Source: Caulobacter sp. 602-1
GTDB taxonomy: Bacteria; Pseudomonadota; Alphaproteobacteria; Caulobacterales; Caulobacteraceae
NCBI RefSeq assembly: GCF_003931565.1
Contig: NZ_RRYI01000009.1
Coordinates: 110,089-174,088 of the forward strand
DNA length: 64,000 nucleotides
Reading direction: 5' to 3'
In this document: positions 25,390 through 35,578 of the stretch, piece after piece
How the letters are laid out: each line of letters begins with the position of its first letter
How positions within the stretch are numbered: position 1 is the first letter of the stretch
Made by a program: the position numbers and the translations under genes
Notes under the pieces: generated by a model
Database searches by the model: none
Seen by the model: the letters and a program-made list of their open reading frames with translations, nothing else
Told to the model about the DNA's origin: nothing

Positions 25390-25620
25390 TCAGTGGGTCG
25401 AGGCCGGCTTGTCGCGCAGGAAGAAGATCCCGGCGGCCAGCAGCAGCGCGGCGGCGATGGCGCTGCCGATGAAGCCAGCCGCAGTGCAGAACAGCAGGGT
25501 GATGAAAAGCAGCAGGGTGGCGACGGCCAGCGAGCCCCACTTCGTCATGTTGTTGAACGCCGCGAAGGTCGCGACTTGTTCGTGAATGTCCATCTCACCG
25601 CGGTGATAATCGCCGGCCAT
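25390..25620 (-). CDS. aa3-type cytochrome c oxidase subunit IV
   Basis: 76-residue single- or double-span protein of the alphaproteobacterial aa3 oxidase subunit IV family (GEMDIHEQVATFAAFNNMTKWGS before the helices). A small accessory subunit of the terminal oxidase, encoded here away from any cox genes. The ATG at 25620 is preferred; 16 extra codons upstream do not fit the family. Confidence 0.8.
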   Translation of the reverse strand: MAGDYHRGEMDIHEQVATFAAFNNMTKWGSLAVATLLLFITLLFCTAAGFIGSAIAAALLLAAGIFFLRDKPASTH

Positions 25621-25684
25621 GTGTCGTCCTTGGAAGCAAAGAGAGAATACCGAGCCCGCCCGATACAACGGGGGGCGCTAAGGC

Positions 25685-26680
25685 TCAAGCGTGCGTATTG
25701 CCCCAGGCTTCCGATACGAAGCGGGCGCGCACGGCGTCGACAGCCTGGCCGACCGTGATGTCGGAGATTCGCCCCTCGCCGCCGTCCAGGCGCGAGAGCC
25801 AGCGGGAATAGGCCGGCACCGGCGCGGTGCCCATCAGGCCCACGCACGGCGTGCCGACGGCGGCGGCCACGTTGAGCGCGCCCGAATCGTTGCCAAGGAA
25901 CCCGGCCGACAGCGCGATCAGGGCCGCTGACTTGTCCAGCGTCAGGTCGCAGGCCACCACGTTGTTGGGAAGATCGCCGATCGCGGCCGTGGCGACCCGC
26001 GCCTCGTGCGGACCGCCGACCCAAAACACCGTGCCGAACAGGTCCGAGAGCCGCGACGCCGTCTGGGCGAACCTCTCGGCCGGCCAGGTGCGCGCGGGCT
26101 CGCTGGCGCCAATGCCCAGGGTCAGCCAGGGACCAGGCTTGTCGGCGTACCTGGTCTTCACGGCCGCCAGCGCCTCGGGATCCAGCCTCAGCTCCGGCTC
26201 CCGACTGTCGACGACCAGGCCGTGGGCCGCCTCGAACGCCGCTAGCTTGTCGAGCCGGTGGGCGGAGCGCATCGACTTGGGCAGGTAGGGGCCCGTGGTC
26301 AGGAACCGTTCCTGTCCGTGCCCAAGGCCAAAGCCCCGTCGCTCGGGCGCGCCAGCGAGCGCGGCGGCGATGGCCGGACGGTCGATCTTCTCCAGAATCC
26401 ATACCGCGCGCGGCCTCTCGGCGCGGCAGATGCGATAGAAGTCGATGACTTCGCGCACGCCCTTCAGCTTGCCCTTGTAGTGGGGCGCGTACAGCACGCG
26501 CGCGACGCTGGGCTCGACGGTCAGGACCTCGGCGGCGCGGCTGGACGGTCGCGCGACCAGCACGACCCGGCCCTCGGGCGTCGTGGCCGCGATCGCCCGG
26601 ATCGTCGGCAAATGCCACATCAGATCGCCGATCCCGCGATCGGGCGCATAGACGAGAACGGGCCCCGACGCCTCGCTCAG
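25685..26680 (-). CDS. Glycosyltransferase family 9 protein, possible CTG start
   Basis: 331 residues if started at CTG 26680, 311 if at ATG 26620. Family 9 glycosyltransferases (heptosyltransferase type) transfer sugars to LPS core. The hallmark N-terminal strand and loop (GPVLVYAPDRGIGDLMW) begin upstream of the ATG, so starting there would remove the acceptor/nucleotide loop RGIGDL. Upstream of it I found no in-frame ATG, GTG or TTG back into the hydrolase gene, but CTG at 26680 overlaps the hydrolase stop as CTGA, mimicking the usual ATGA coupling. The C-terminal donor site GNDSGALNVAAAVGTP is present. Operon with the hydrolase and thioesterase. Confidence 0.8.
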   Translation of the reverse strand: MSEASGPVLVYAPDRGIGDLMWHLPTIRAIAATTPEGRVVLVARPSSRAAEVLTVEPSVARVLYAPHYKGKLKGVREVIDFYRICRAERPRAVWILEKIDRPAIAAALAGAPERRGFGLGHGQERFLTTGPYLPKSMRSAHRLDKLAAFEAAHGLVVDSREPELRLDPEALAAVKTRYADKPGPWLTLGIGASEPARTWPAERFAQTASRLSDLFGTVFWVGGPHEARVATAAIGDLPNNVVACDLTLDKSAALIALSAGFLGNDSGALNVAAAVGTPCVGLMGTAPVPAYSRWLSRLDGGEGRISDITVGQAVDAVRARFVSEAWGNTHA

Positions 26681-27600
26681 GACCAGTTCGCCAGCAGTCC
26701 ACGGAGCCCGGCCACGAAGGCCAGGGGCTGGTCGATCATCACGTGATGATCGGCGTCGGGCAGCGGGAGCAGCAGCACGTCCTTGGGCATTTGCGCCACC
26801 ATATAGTCGAGCGTCTCTGCATGCATCAGGTTAGATCGCTCGCCCCACATCAGGGCCGCCGGACAAGCGATCTGAGGCAGAAGCTGCCCAAGATCGGGCA
26901 TCCGGAAATTGTGCCAGAGATCCGGATCGAACTTCCAGGTCCAGCCGCCCTCCACCGCCTTCAGCGAGCGACGGGCGATGAAGTCGGCGATGTAGAGATT
27001 TTCGCACGGCTGCGGCGGGGCCAGGCGAAAGCGATTCAGCCCCTCTTCCAGCGTGGCGTAGACTCGGCTGCCCTGCCCCGAGCGCGGCGGCGGGCCCTTC
27101 CAGCGCTTTTCCGGCGGCTGGATGCTGCTGTCGGCCATGATCGCCCCGCGCAGACGCTCGGGATGGCGCGCGGCGCAATAGAGGGTCGGAAACCCGCCGA
27201 AGGAGTGACCGACCACGATCGGCTTCACGCCGCTGGCCTCGAGGCCAGCCGCCTCGACGGCGGCGAAGATTTCGGTCGCGAACAGTTCGGCGCTGTAGGC
27301 CTCGCGCCAGTCGCTCTCGCCCATGCCCGACCACGAGATGGCCGCCACCCGCCAATCCTGGGCGAAGAACGGCGCGATGAAGCTCCACCAGTCGGCGTGG
27401 GCGCCGTTGCCGTGCAGGAACAGCAGGCCCGGCTTGCCGATCTCGCCCCAGGTCAGCAGCTCGATGTTCGCGCCCTCGACCGCGATGGTCGAGCGCTCTG
27501 GGGCTTGAGCGATGGCGGCCTTGAACCAGGCCGGGGCGGTCGGCGCCTCGCCGTGGTAGGGGGCCAGCAGCGAGGCTGGCGAGGGTTGATCGTCAGCCAT
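26677..27600 (-). CDS. Alpha/beta hydrolase
   Basis: 307-residue cytoplasmic alpha/beta hydrolase: oxyanion motif HGNGAHADWW (63-72), nucleophile elbow VGHSFGG (Ser133) and C-terminal ADHHVMID with the likely catalytic histidine. No signal peptide. It overlaps the thioesterase gene by 8 bp and the glycosyltransferase gene by 4 bp. Substrate unknown. Confidence 0.82.
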   Translation of the reverse strand: MADDQPSPASLLAPYHGEAPTAPAWFKAAIAQAPERSTIAVEGANIELLTWGEIGKPGLLFLHGNGAHADWWSFIAPFFAQDWRVAAISWSGMGESDWREAYSAELFATEIFAAVEAAGLEASGVKPIVVGHSFGGFPTLYCAARHPERLRGAIMADSSIQPPEKRWKGPPPRSGQGSRVYATLEEGLNRFRLAPPQPCENLYIADFIARRSLKAVEGGWTWKFDPDLWHNFRMPDLGQLLPQIACPAALMWGERSNLMHAETLDYMVAQMPKDVLLLPLPDADHHVMIDQPLAFVAGLRGLLANWS

Positions 27601-28072
27601 CGGCGCTTTCCGTATAGGCCAGTTCGCCGGGGCGCGGCTTGCGGGGACTGAGCGCCTTGAAGACGCCCGTACCGGTGATGAGCGTGCGGTCGCCGGCCCA
27701 GATGCGGCCGCGCACCGTGAACAGCAGGTCCTCCTCGCCGATCAGCTCGCCCTCGCCCTCCACCCAGTCGCCCAGCTTGGCGCCCGAGAGGAAGTCGCAC
27801 ATCAGCCGCACCGTCACCCAGCTGTAGGACTTCTGCAGCGAGATGATCCGCCCCCAGGCCATGTCGGCGAAGCTCATCAACATGCCGCCGTGGCAGTTGC
27901 CGAGGCCATTGGTGTGGTGCTCCTCGACCCGGAACGCCAGGCGCGCCTGGCCGGGGCCTTCGCGATGTTCGAACAGCGGCCCGATCTGGCGGCCGAAGCC
28001 GCGCGACCAGTTCAGCTGGCTGAAGCCTTCGGGGATCGCGGCGGTCTGGGCGTCTGTCAGGTCGTCGGACAT
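27593..28072 (-). CDS. PaaI-type hotdog thioesterase
   Basis: 159-residue single hotdog-fold protein of the PaaI/DUF4442 type: GNCHGGMLMSFADMAWG contains the catalytic-loop pattern HGG...(D), followed by the central helix. Expected to hydrolyse an acyl-CoA. First gene of a tight operon with the hydrolase and GT9 gene. Confidence 0.82.
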   Translation of the reverse strand: MSDDLTDAQTAAIPEGFSQLNWSRGFGRQIGPLFEHREGPGQARLAFRVEEHHTNGLGNCHGGMLMSFADMAWGRIISLQKSYSWVTVRLMCDFLSGAKLGDWVEGEGELIGEEDLLFTVRGRIWAGDRTLITGTGVFKALSPRKPRPGELAYTESADG

Positions 28073-28163
28073 AAGGTCAGGCTAACGAGCGTTTGAAAAA
28101 AGAAAAGCCTTCCGTAAGGACGACACCCTGGCCGGCATCTAACCTTCCGAAACGGGGAGACGA

Positions 28164-28685
28164 ATGGCCAAGGGGATGGCGAGCGACCACGACATCGACA
28201 GGGACTTCGCCGCTTGGCTGGGGCCGCATCTGCCGATGCTGCGCCGGACGGCGCGGGCGTTCGCCGCCCCCCGCGACCAGCATGACCTGCTGCAGGAACT
28301 GACGGTGGCGCTGTGGAAGGCGCGGCCGAGCTTTCGGGAGCAGAGCGCGGCCGGAACCTTCGCCCATCGGGTGGCCCACAACGCCGCCCTCACCTGGCGA
28401 CGGAGCGAGACCCGGCGACGACTGCGCGGGGTGTCGATCGAAGCCGAACTGCTGATCCGCGACTCCGGCGATGACCCCCAAGGTCCCCTGCTGGAGCGGC
28501 TCTACGCGGCCATCCGCACCCTGGCGCCGGTCGAGCGCTCGCTGATCCTGCTGTCGCTGGACGGCGTGGCCTATGGCGAGATCGCCCGGCTGCACGGGCT
28601 GACGGAGAGCAATGTCGGCGCGCGGCTGACCCGCCTGCGCCAACGGCTCGCGACCCAAGTGAAGGAGGACGCCGATGGACTTTGA
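28164..28685 (+). CDS. ECF-type RNA polymerase sigma factor
   Basis: 173-residue group 4 sigma factor: region 2 (PRDQHDLLQELTVALWKA and FAHRVAHNAALTWRR, about residues 40-85) and region 4 helix-turn-helix (LSLDGVAYGEIARLHGLTESNVGARLTRLRQRL, about 130-162). The gene end overlaps the next gene by 11 bp, so that membrane protein is the probable regulator. Inducing signal and target promoters unknown. Confidence 0.82.
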   Translation: MAKGMASDHDIDRDFAAWLGPHLPMLRRTARAFAAPRDQHDLLQELTVALWKARPSFREQSAAGTFAHRVAHNAALTWRRSETRRRLRGVSIEAELLIRDSGDDPQGPLLERLYAAIRTLAPVERSLILLSLDGVAYGEIARLHGLTESNVGARLTRLRQRLATQVKEDADGL

Positions 28686-29265
28686 GCGCCTCGAACAGGT
28701 CTGGCGGTCCGAGGCCAACCGCCCCTCCGAAGAGCAGCAGGCCCGACTGATGGAGGCGTTGATGACCACCTTGAAGACCCGTCGCAGGACGGAATTCCTG
28801 CTGAGCGCCATACCGTTCGCGGCCATGGCCGTGTTCACGCTCGTCGCCGGCGCGGCCGTTCTGCGCGGCGGCGACGACTTTCACGGCTGGGCTGGCGTGG
28901 CGATGCTGGGCGTGTGCTGGATCGTGATGATCGCGGTGTTCTGGAACGGCTTCCGGGCCCGCACCCGCGACACCGGCCAGCCGATGCGCGACACCCTGGC
29001 CGGCCTGCTGGCCCGCAATCAGGCGGCGCGGCGGAATTATCACGTGTTCTGGATGATGGCGCCGGTGTTCATCCTGCCGATGTGGTTCGCCATCGAGCGC
29101 CTGCAACGCGACGGCAAGATGGACAGCGCGAATGGAATGCAGGCCCTGGCCCTGTGCGGCGGCGCGCTGGCGGCCAGCTTCGGCTGGAACACCCTGCGGT
29201 TCTACTGGGTGATGAAGCCCGAGCAGCGGCGACTGGAGGCGTTGCTCCAGGAATACGAACACTAA
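28675..29265 (+). CDS. Membrane protein paired with the ECF sigma factor, possible anti-sigma
   Basis: 196-residue protein with a 40-residue charged N-terminal part (MDFERLEQVWRSEANRP...), then about four hydrophobic helices (near 42-64, 74-92, 124-141 and 153-172) and a charged C-terminus. It overlaps the sigma gene by 11 bp. It has no zinc-binding HxxxCxxC anti-sigma motif. By position it is probably the membrane anti-sigma factor, with the N-terminal segment as sigma-binding part; that is inference. Confidence 0.65.
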   Translation: MDFERLEQVWRSEANRPSEEQQARLMEALMTTLKTRRRTEFLLSAIPFAAMAVFTLVAGAAVLRGGDDFHGWAGVAMLGVCWIVMIAVFWNGFRARTRDTGQPMRDTLAGLLARNQAARRNYHVFWMMAPVFILPMWFAIERLQRDGKMDSANGMQALALCGGALAASFGWNTLRFYWVMKPEQRRLEALLQEYEH

Positions 29266-29266
29266 T

Positions 29267-29310
29267 CTTGTCCTCCCGGAAGCCTCGCAGAGGCTGTCCG
29301 GGAGGACAAG
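29267..29310. terminator. Long imperfect palindrome between convergent genes
   Basis: Arms of 14 bp (CTTGTCCTCCCGGA and its complement) enclose a second 5-bp stem AGCCT/AGGCT, giving a stem of 19 bp with one unpaired G. It occupies nearly all of the 47-bp gap between two convergent genes. Likely bidirectional terminator; the shape also resembles REP-type intergenic elements. Confidence 0.6.
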
Positions 29311-29312
29311 AA

Positions 29313-30668
29313 TTAGAGGCCGACCTCGGAGAGCGCCTTCGCCTGCCGCTCGGCGACGCCGTCCTCCGAGAACCCTTCCAGCGACGCCTCGAACAGCGCC
29401 CGCCAGTTGTGGCGGGCCCCCAGGTGCAGGAAGGCAGCGCCCAGTCCGATCGCCGCGCGGTCCATGAACACGAACTCGCGCGGAATGGTGATCCCGCCCA
29501 CCGCCTTCAGGGCCTGGCGCACCTTGAAGGCCTCCCGGCGGCCGTACTCGCCAGGCGGGACATCGTCGGCCACCGTGCGGACCCGGTCGTCCAGCAATGG
29601 ACCATAGATGAAACGCGCCCAGACGTTCAGCGTGTCGACCAGTTCGTCCGTCAGCCCCTGGAAGCCCCAGGTGCGATAGGCCTCGACCTGCTCGGCGCGG
29701 TCGTCGTTGGAGAGGGCGCGATACAGCCGCACCACCCCGGCCACGAAGGTCGGCGGGAACACGCGGATGCAGCCGAAGTCGAGCAGGTTCAGATGCGCCG
29801 CCTCCTCGCCGCCGAAGCTGTAGTTCCCCAGGTGCGGGTCGCCATGAATGATCCCCAGATGGGTCATCGGGCTCCACCACGCCTCGAACAACAGGGCGGC
29901 GATGCGGTCGCGGGTCTCCTGCGGGGCGCTCTTGAAGGCCAGCAGGCCCTGGCCGTCCAGCCAGGTCATCGACAGCAGGCGGCCGGTCGACAGCTCCGGA
30001 ACGGGCGTCGGCGTGCGGATGTTTTCGCGCGCGGCGAAGAAGTTTCCGTACACGGACATCATCCTGGCTTCGCGCTCGTAGTCCAGCTCCTCGCGCAGGC
30101 GGTCGCCGATCTCGACGATCATCTCCGACGGGTCGATCGAGCCGTCCATGCGCTTGAACAGGCCGATCAGCGCCCGCAGTTGGCCCAGATCGCTTTCGAC
30201 CGCGCTCTGCATGTCGGGATATTGCAGCTTCACGGCGATGGCCCGGCCGTCGTGAGTCGTGGCGCGGTGGACCTGGCCCAGCGAGGCGGCGGCGGCGGCC
30301 TCGTGCTCGAAGCTCGCGAACCGGCCCTGCCAGTCCGGCCCCAGCTCGGCCGCCATGCGCCGGCGCACGAACGGCCAGCCCATGGCGGGCGCGTTGGTCT
30401 GAAGCTCGGCGAATTCCTTGGCGAACTCGGGCGGCAACAGGTCCGGCACCGTGGCGAACATCTGGGCCGCCTTCATCAGCGGCCCTTTCAGCCCGCCCAG
30501 CGCCGCCTTCAGCGCCTTGGCGTTGCGAGCGTTGGCGTCGTCGCCGGCGAAAACGCGGTTGGCGCCGTAGGACACCGCCGCGCCGGACAGCCCCGCGCCC
30601 ACCTTGGCGAAGCGGGAGATCCGGCCGGAGAGGCGGTCGCGTTCGGGGTCGCGGGCGTCATCCCCCAT
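29313..30668 (-). CDS. ABC1/AarF (UbiB-type) atypical kinase
   Basis: 451-residue protein kinase-like family member. The family KxGQ motif appears as KAAQ (GPLMKAAQMFATVPDLLP); the alanine-rich loop AAAAASLGQVHRA, the lysine in AVKLQYP and catalytic HGDPHLGNY are present. UbiB/COQ8 relatives are ATPases that support ubiquinone synthesis. No hydrophobic C-terminal anchors as in E. coli UbiB, so a soluble paralogue is more likely. Its start overlaps the M3 peptidase stop (TGATG). Confidence 0.85.
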   Translation of the reverse strand: MGDDARDPERDRLSGRISRFAKVGAGLSGAAVSYGANRVFAGDDANARNAKALKAALGGLKGPLMKAAQMFATVPDLLPPEFAKEFAELQTNAPAMGWPFVRRRMAAELGPDWQGRFASFEHEAAAAASLGQVHRATTHDGRAIAVKLQYPDMQSAVESDLGQLRALIGLFKRMDGSIDPSEMIVEIGDRLREELDYEREARMMSVYGNFFAARENIRTPTPVPELSTGRLLSMTWLDGQGLLAFKSAPQETRDRIAALLFEAWWSPMTHLGIIHGDPHLGNYSFGGEEAAHLNLLDFGCIRVFPPTFVAGVVRLYRALSNDDRAEQVEAYRTWGFQGLTDELVDTLNVWARFIYGPLLDDRVRTVADDVPPGEYGRREAFKVRQALKAVGGITIPREFVFMDRAAIGLGAAFLHLGARHNWRALFEASLEGFSEDGVAERQAKALSEVGL

Positions 30669-32461
30669 CAGGTCACCAGCGCCTCGAACTCGTCCACCAG
30701 CCGCTCCAGTTGCGCGCAGCCGGCGGCCCAGAACGCCTTGTCGCGCGGGTTCAGGCCGAACGGCTTCAGCGCCTCGACATAGGTCCGCGTACCGCCAGCC
30801 GAGAGCAGATCCTCATAGAGCGGCGCGAATTTCACGGGATTTTCGCGGCGTTTTTCCATCAGGCCGCGCACCAGCAGGTCGCCGAACGCATAGGCGTAGA
30901 CATAGAACGGCGCGTGGCAGAAGTGGCTGACATAGGCCCAGTAGTGCTCGTAGCCCGCGTTCAGCTTCACGGCCGGGCCTAGGCTTTCGCCCATCACCTC
31001 CAGCCACAGGCCGCCGATCTGGTCGGGCGACAGCTCGCCCTCCTGGCGGGCCTCGTGGAAGCGGCGTTCGAAGCGGTGGAAGGCGATTTGGCGAACCACG
31101 GTGTTGAGCCCGTCCTCGATCTTGCCGGCCAGCAGGCTCCTGCGGTCCTCGGGCGTGGCCTCGGCGAGAAGACGATCGAACACCAGGCCCTCGCCGAAGA
31201 TCGAGGCCGTCTCGGCCAGGGTCAGGGGCGTATCGGCCAGCAGGGTGCCCAGCGGCTGGCACAGGGTCTGGTGGACGGCGTGGCCCAGCTCGTGGGCCAG
31301 GGTCAGGACGTCCCGCCGCTCGCCCATATAGTTCATGAACACGAACGGATGGCGGTCGGCGGTCACGGGGTGGGCGAAGGCGCCGGACTGCTTGCCGGAA
31401 CGCGGCCGGGCGTCGATCCACGGCTTGTCGAAGAACACCCGGGCGACGTCGGCGAACTTCGGCGCCAGGTCCTGGAAGCTCTCCAGCACCATGCCTCGCG
31501 CCTCGTCCCAGGCGTAGGCGCGCGGGGCGGCGGCGGTCAGCGGGGCGTTGCGGTCCCAGTAGTCCAGGCTGTCGCGACCCATGACCTTGGCCTTCAGGGC
31601 GTAGTAACGGTGCGACAGACGCGGATAGGCCTCTACCACCGCCTGTTCCAGGGCGTCGACCGCGTCGCCGTCGACCTCGTTGGCCAAGTGGCGCGACTGG
31701 GCGGGGGTGTCATAGCGGCGCCAGCGGTCCTCGACCTGCTTCTCGAAGGCCAAGGTGTTCAGCGCCAGGGCCTGGGTGGAGGCGCGCTCTTCCAACGCCT
31801 TGGCCAGTCCGTCCGCGGCGGCCTTGCGCCGCGTGACGTCGGGGTCCGACAGGCGGTTCAGGGCCTCGGGCAGGGTCAGGGTCTCGTCGCCGGCTTTCGC
31901 CACGAGCTTGGCCAGCGTCTCGTCCCACAGTCGCACCCAGCTGGCGACGGCCGGGCTCTTGTCGACAATGAAGCGCTCCAGTTCCGGCGACAGCTCGTGC
32001 GGCCGCGACAGACGCACACGGCGCAGCCACGGCGCCCAGCGAGCCGCGTCGGGATGGGCCTCTAGCGCCTTGGCGATCTCGGTGTCTTCCAGCTGGTTCA
32101 GCTCCAGCGTGAAGAACAGGCTCTCGGCGGCGATCTGCGAGGAGCGGGCTCGCAGGTCGGATTCGAACTTGGCCCAGGCGGGATCGTCGCGGGCGACGGC
32201 CGCTTCGAGGCTGGCATAGGCGCCGACGCTCCAGAGGCCGTTGGTGGCCGCTTCGTAGAGCGTGATCCCGCGATCCAGCAGCACGCCCAGGCGCGCCGGC
32301 TCCTTGCGAGCCTCGAGGAACATCCCCTCCAGCGTGGCGAGCTCGTCATTGGCGGCCTTGGCGGCGGCGAGGTCGGTCTCGATCCGGGGGTCGTCGCGGC
32401 CGACATAGAGGTCGGCCAGGTTCCATTCGGGCGGGGCGTCGGGCTTGAAAGGGGCGTTCAT
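30668..32461 (-). CDS. M3 family oligoendopeptidase F
   Basis: 597-residue zinc metallopeptidase. The active site HELGHAVHQ is at about nt 31269-31294 on the minus strand, and the downstream Glu ligand region AETASIFGEGLVFD is intact. No signal peptide, so it probably degrades oligopeptides in the cytoplasm. Forms a two-gene operon with the AarF-type kinase. Confidence 0.9.
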   Translation of the reverse strand: MNAPFKPDAPPEWNLADLYVGRDDPRIETDLAAAKAANDELATLEGMFLEARKEPARLGVLLDRGITLYEAATNGLWSVGAYASLEAAVARDDPAWAKFESDLRARSSQIAAESLFFTLELNQLEDTEIAKALEAHPDAARWAPWLRRVRLSRPHELSPELERFIVDKSPAVASWVRLWDETLAKLVAKAGDETLTLPEALNRLSDPDVTRRKAAADGLAKALEERASTQALALNTLAFEKQVEDRWRRYDTPAQSRHLANEVDGDAVDALEQAVVEAYPRLSHRYYALKAKVMGRDSLDYWDRNAPLTAAAPRAYAWDEARGMVLESFQDLAPKFADVARVFFDKPWIDARPRSGKQSGAFAHPVTADRHPFVFMNYMGERRDVLTLAHELGHAVHQTLCQPLGTLLADTPLTLAETASIFGEGLVFDRLLAEATPEDRRSLLAGKIEDGLNTVVRQIAFHRFERRFHEARQEGELSPDQIGGLWLEVMGESLGPAVKLNAGYEHYWAYVSHFCHAPFYVYAYAFGDLLVRGLMEKRRENPVKFAPLYEDLLSAGGTRTYVEALKPFGLNPRDKAFWAAGCAQLERLVDEFEALVT

Positions 32462-32524
32462 GGCCTAGCAGATAGGCGCTGCGCCCCCGTCCGCGCAATG
32501 CACGAGGACGTCAGGCTTCGGGCG

Positions 32525-33187
32525 TCAGGCCCTGCCGACGCCTGGCTTGGCCACGGTCGGTTCGGCCATCCAGGCCGCGACGCAGGCGACGAGGTAGGCG
32601 ACCAGGGGCGAGCCGCCCAGGGACAACCGCCCCTCGCCCAGCGGCGAGAGCATCGGCACGACCTGCAGGCACAGCAGGAAGGCGAGGAAGGCCAAGGCCG
32701 GCTTCCAGCCCTGGCCCTCCTGGCCGCGCCGCCAGCCCCAGGCCGCGCCCGCCAGCGCCAGTAGGCCCATCTCCAGCACCTCCTCGGGGAGCGGATGGTT
32801 CCAGAGACCCAAGCCGACCATCGGCCCATTCCACAGAAGCGGCAGGTCCGGACGATGGACCAGGAAGTCGAGCACCCAGTGCGAGAACACCGTCAGGCCG
32901 ATGAACACGCCGGCGCGCCTGGGCAGCTTCAGCAGCGCCATCAGCCCCGCCCCGACCGCGACCGACCACAGCACCGCCGCCGGCAGGCTGTGGGTATAGG
33001 GCATGTGACTCAGCACCAGGGTGCTGCCCGGCAGGCTGGGATCGACGCTCGCCCTTTCGACGCCGGCCAGGATCAGCCCGCTCCAGGCGATGTCGATGGC
33101 CTGGCAGCCCAGGACATAGGTCCACAGTGGGACGCGCGGTTCGGCCGCCCGGGCGGCCAGGGCCGCCGCGTAGTGTCCAACGAACAT
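32525..33187 (-). CDS. Polytopic membrane protein, metal-dependent hydrolase-like
   Basis: 220-residue protein with about five to six hydrophobic helices. Conserved-looking polar residues within helices (FVGHYAAAL at the N-terminus, SHMPYTHSLPAAV, FSHWVLDFLVHRPD) recall the YdjM/DUF457 group of membrane-bound metal-dependent hydrolases. Function unproven. Divergent from tacA across 330 bp. Confidence 0.65.
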   Translation of the reverse strand: MFVGHYAAALAARAAEPRVPLWTYVLGCQAIDIAWSGLILAGVERASVDPSLPGSTLVLSHMPYTHSLPAAVLWSVAVGAGLMALLKLPRRAGVFIGLTVFSHWVLDFLVHRPDLPLLWNGPMVGLGLWNHPLPEEVLEMGLLALAGAAWGWRRGQEGQGWKPALAFLAFLLCLQVVPMLSPLGEGRLSLGGSPLVAYLVACVAAWMAEPTVAKPGVGRA

Positions 33188-33517
33188 GCCCCTAGACCTC
33201 GTACTACCTGGCGATCACCTGGGGACCACGATCCTCCAGGCCTGTCGCAAAAGTCCAGCCAGTTCGTCGACCTCGAACGCGCACCGTCCGTGCTCGCCCG
33301 TCGCGCCGCGGACTTCCGGCAAGGCCGGGGCCGGGGCCGGCGCCCGCGGCCGTTCGGCGCCCGCCACGCCCCGCTCCCCGGTAAGGTCCTGTTAAGGCTA
33401 AACCTTAAGCTTCGCGACACGTCTGCGAAAGCCGGTGTTTACCCGCGGGCTGTATCACTCTGAACCAACAAGAGCCGTGCTCCATGTGGGCATGGCCGGT
33501 TCTGGTGGATATGCCCT
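33188..33517. other. Intergenic control region between a membrane protein gene and tacA
   Basis: 330 bp with no convincing ORF. The half next to tacA contains several TTAA motifs (33392-33395, 33405-33408), including the CtrA-like box at 33381-33396. A G+C-rich stretch (about 33310-33360) lies in the other half. Confidence 0.6.
33381..33396 (+). promoter_or_regulatory. CtrA-box-like sequence upstream of tacA
   Basis: GTAA-N7-TTAAG, one base from TTAA-N7-TTAA, about 120 bp before the tacA ATG. In C. crescentus tacA is known to be activated by CtrA, which makes the match meaningful. A further TTAAG follows at 33405. Confidence 0.5.
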
Positions 33518-34989
<1,472 letters not shown>

Positions 34990-34990
<1 letters not shown>

Positions 34991-35094
34991 TGGCGACTCT
35001 GATGATCTTCCGCCCCGTCTCGCGCGAACAGCGCCTGAAGGCGCTGCTGAAGCCGGCGCGCCCGGCCATGTCGGCGAAGCCGGCGCGCGCCTGA
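34990..35094 (+). CDS. Small 34-residue ORF overlapping the tacA stop
   Basis: Encodes a basic peptide beginning MATLMIFRPVSREQRL and ending with KPARPAMSAKPARA, a short internal KPAR repeat. Its ATG overlaps the tacA stop as TGATG, the arrangement seen for coupled genes throughout this window. No known family. It may be real or only a fortuitous overlap; net charge is strongly positive. Confidence 0.45.
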
Positions 35095-35110
35095 GGCGTT
35101 CAAGACCGAA

Positions 35111-35578
35111 CTAGTGTCCGGGAGCGGCCAGGCTGAAGCTTGGCCGCTCTTCGGCGTTCTGGGGCGCCTCCTCGATGCGGATCCATCCCGCGCCGGACCG
35201 CCGGGCCATACCCTCGATCTCCATCTGCTCCAGCTCTCGTCCGACCTGGGTCGGGGTCACCGGCCGGCTCCAGCGGTGATCCAGCTGACGGGCGATCTCC
35301 GCCTCATTCAAGCCCGGCGCCTGGGTCAAGATTATCAGGATCATGTCGCGGGTGGAGCGCCCCCGTCGGCCGCGCTTGCCCGGAGCGGGCGGCGCGAACG
35401 GCGCCGGCTCGCCGGCGGACAGCCGCTCGGACATTCCGGCCTGTTTGAGGGCGTCCAGCGCCACGATGATCGCTCGTAGCTCGCCCTCGAACGGCGCCTG
35501 GGCGCGCTTCTGAGCCTCAACCATGCGGGTTTCCAGCTCCGCCTTGCGGCGTAGCAGATATTGATAGGTCGTCGCCAT
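35111..35578 (-). CDS. Hypothetical protein with predicted winged-helix C-terminal half
   Basis: 155 residues. The N-terminal 50 residues form a charged coiled-coil (YLLRRKAELETRMVEAQKRAQ), then a proline/arginine-rich linker, then a segment reading like a winged helix (MILIILTQAPGLNEAEIARQLDHRW ... TQVGRELEQMEIEGMARR). Not assigned to a named family. Convergent with tacA and preceded by a CtrA-like box, so cell-cycle control is possible. Confidence 0.65.
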   Translation of the reverse strand: MATTYQYLLRRKAELETRMVEAQKRAQAPFEGELRAIIVALDALKQAGMSERLSAGEPAPFAPPAPGKRGRRGRSTRDMILIILTQAPGLNEAEIARQLDHRWSRPVTPTQVGRELEQMEIEGMARRSGAGWIRIEEAPQNAEERPSFSLAAPGH

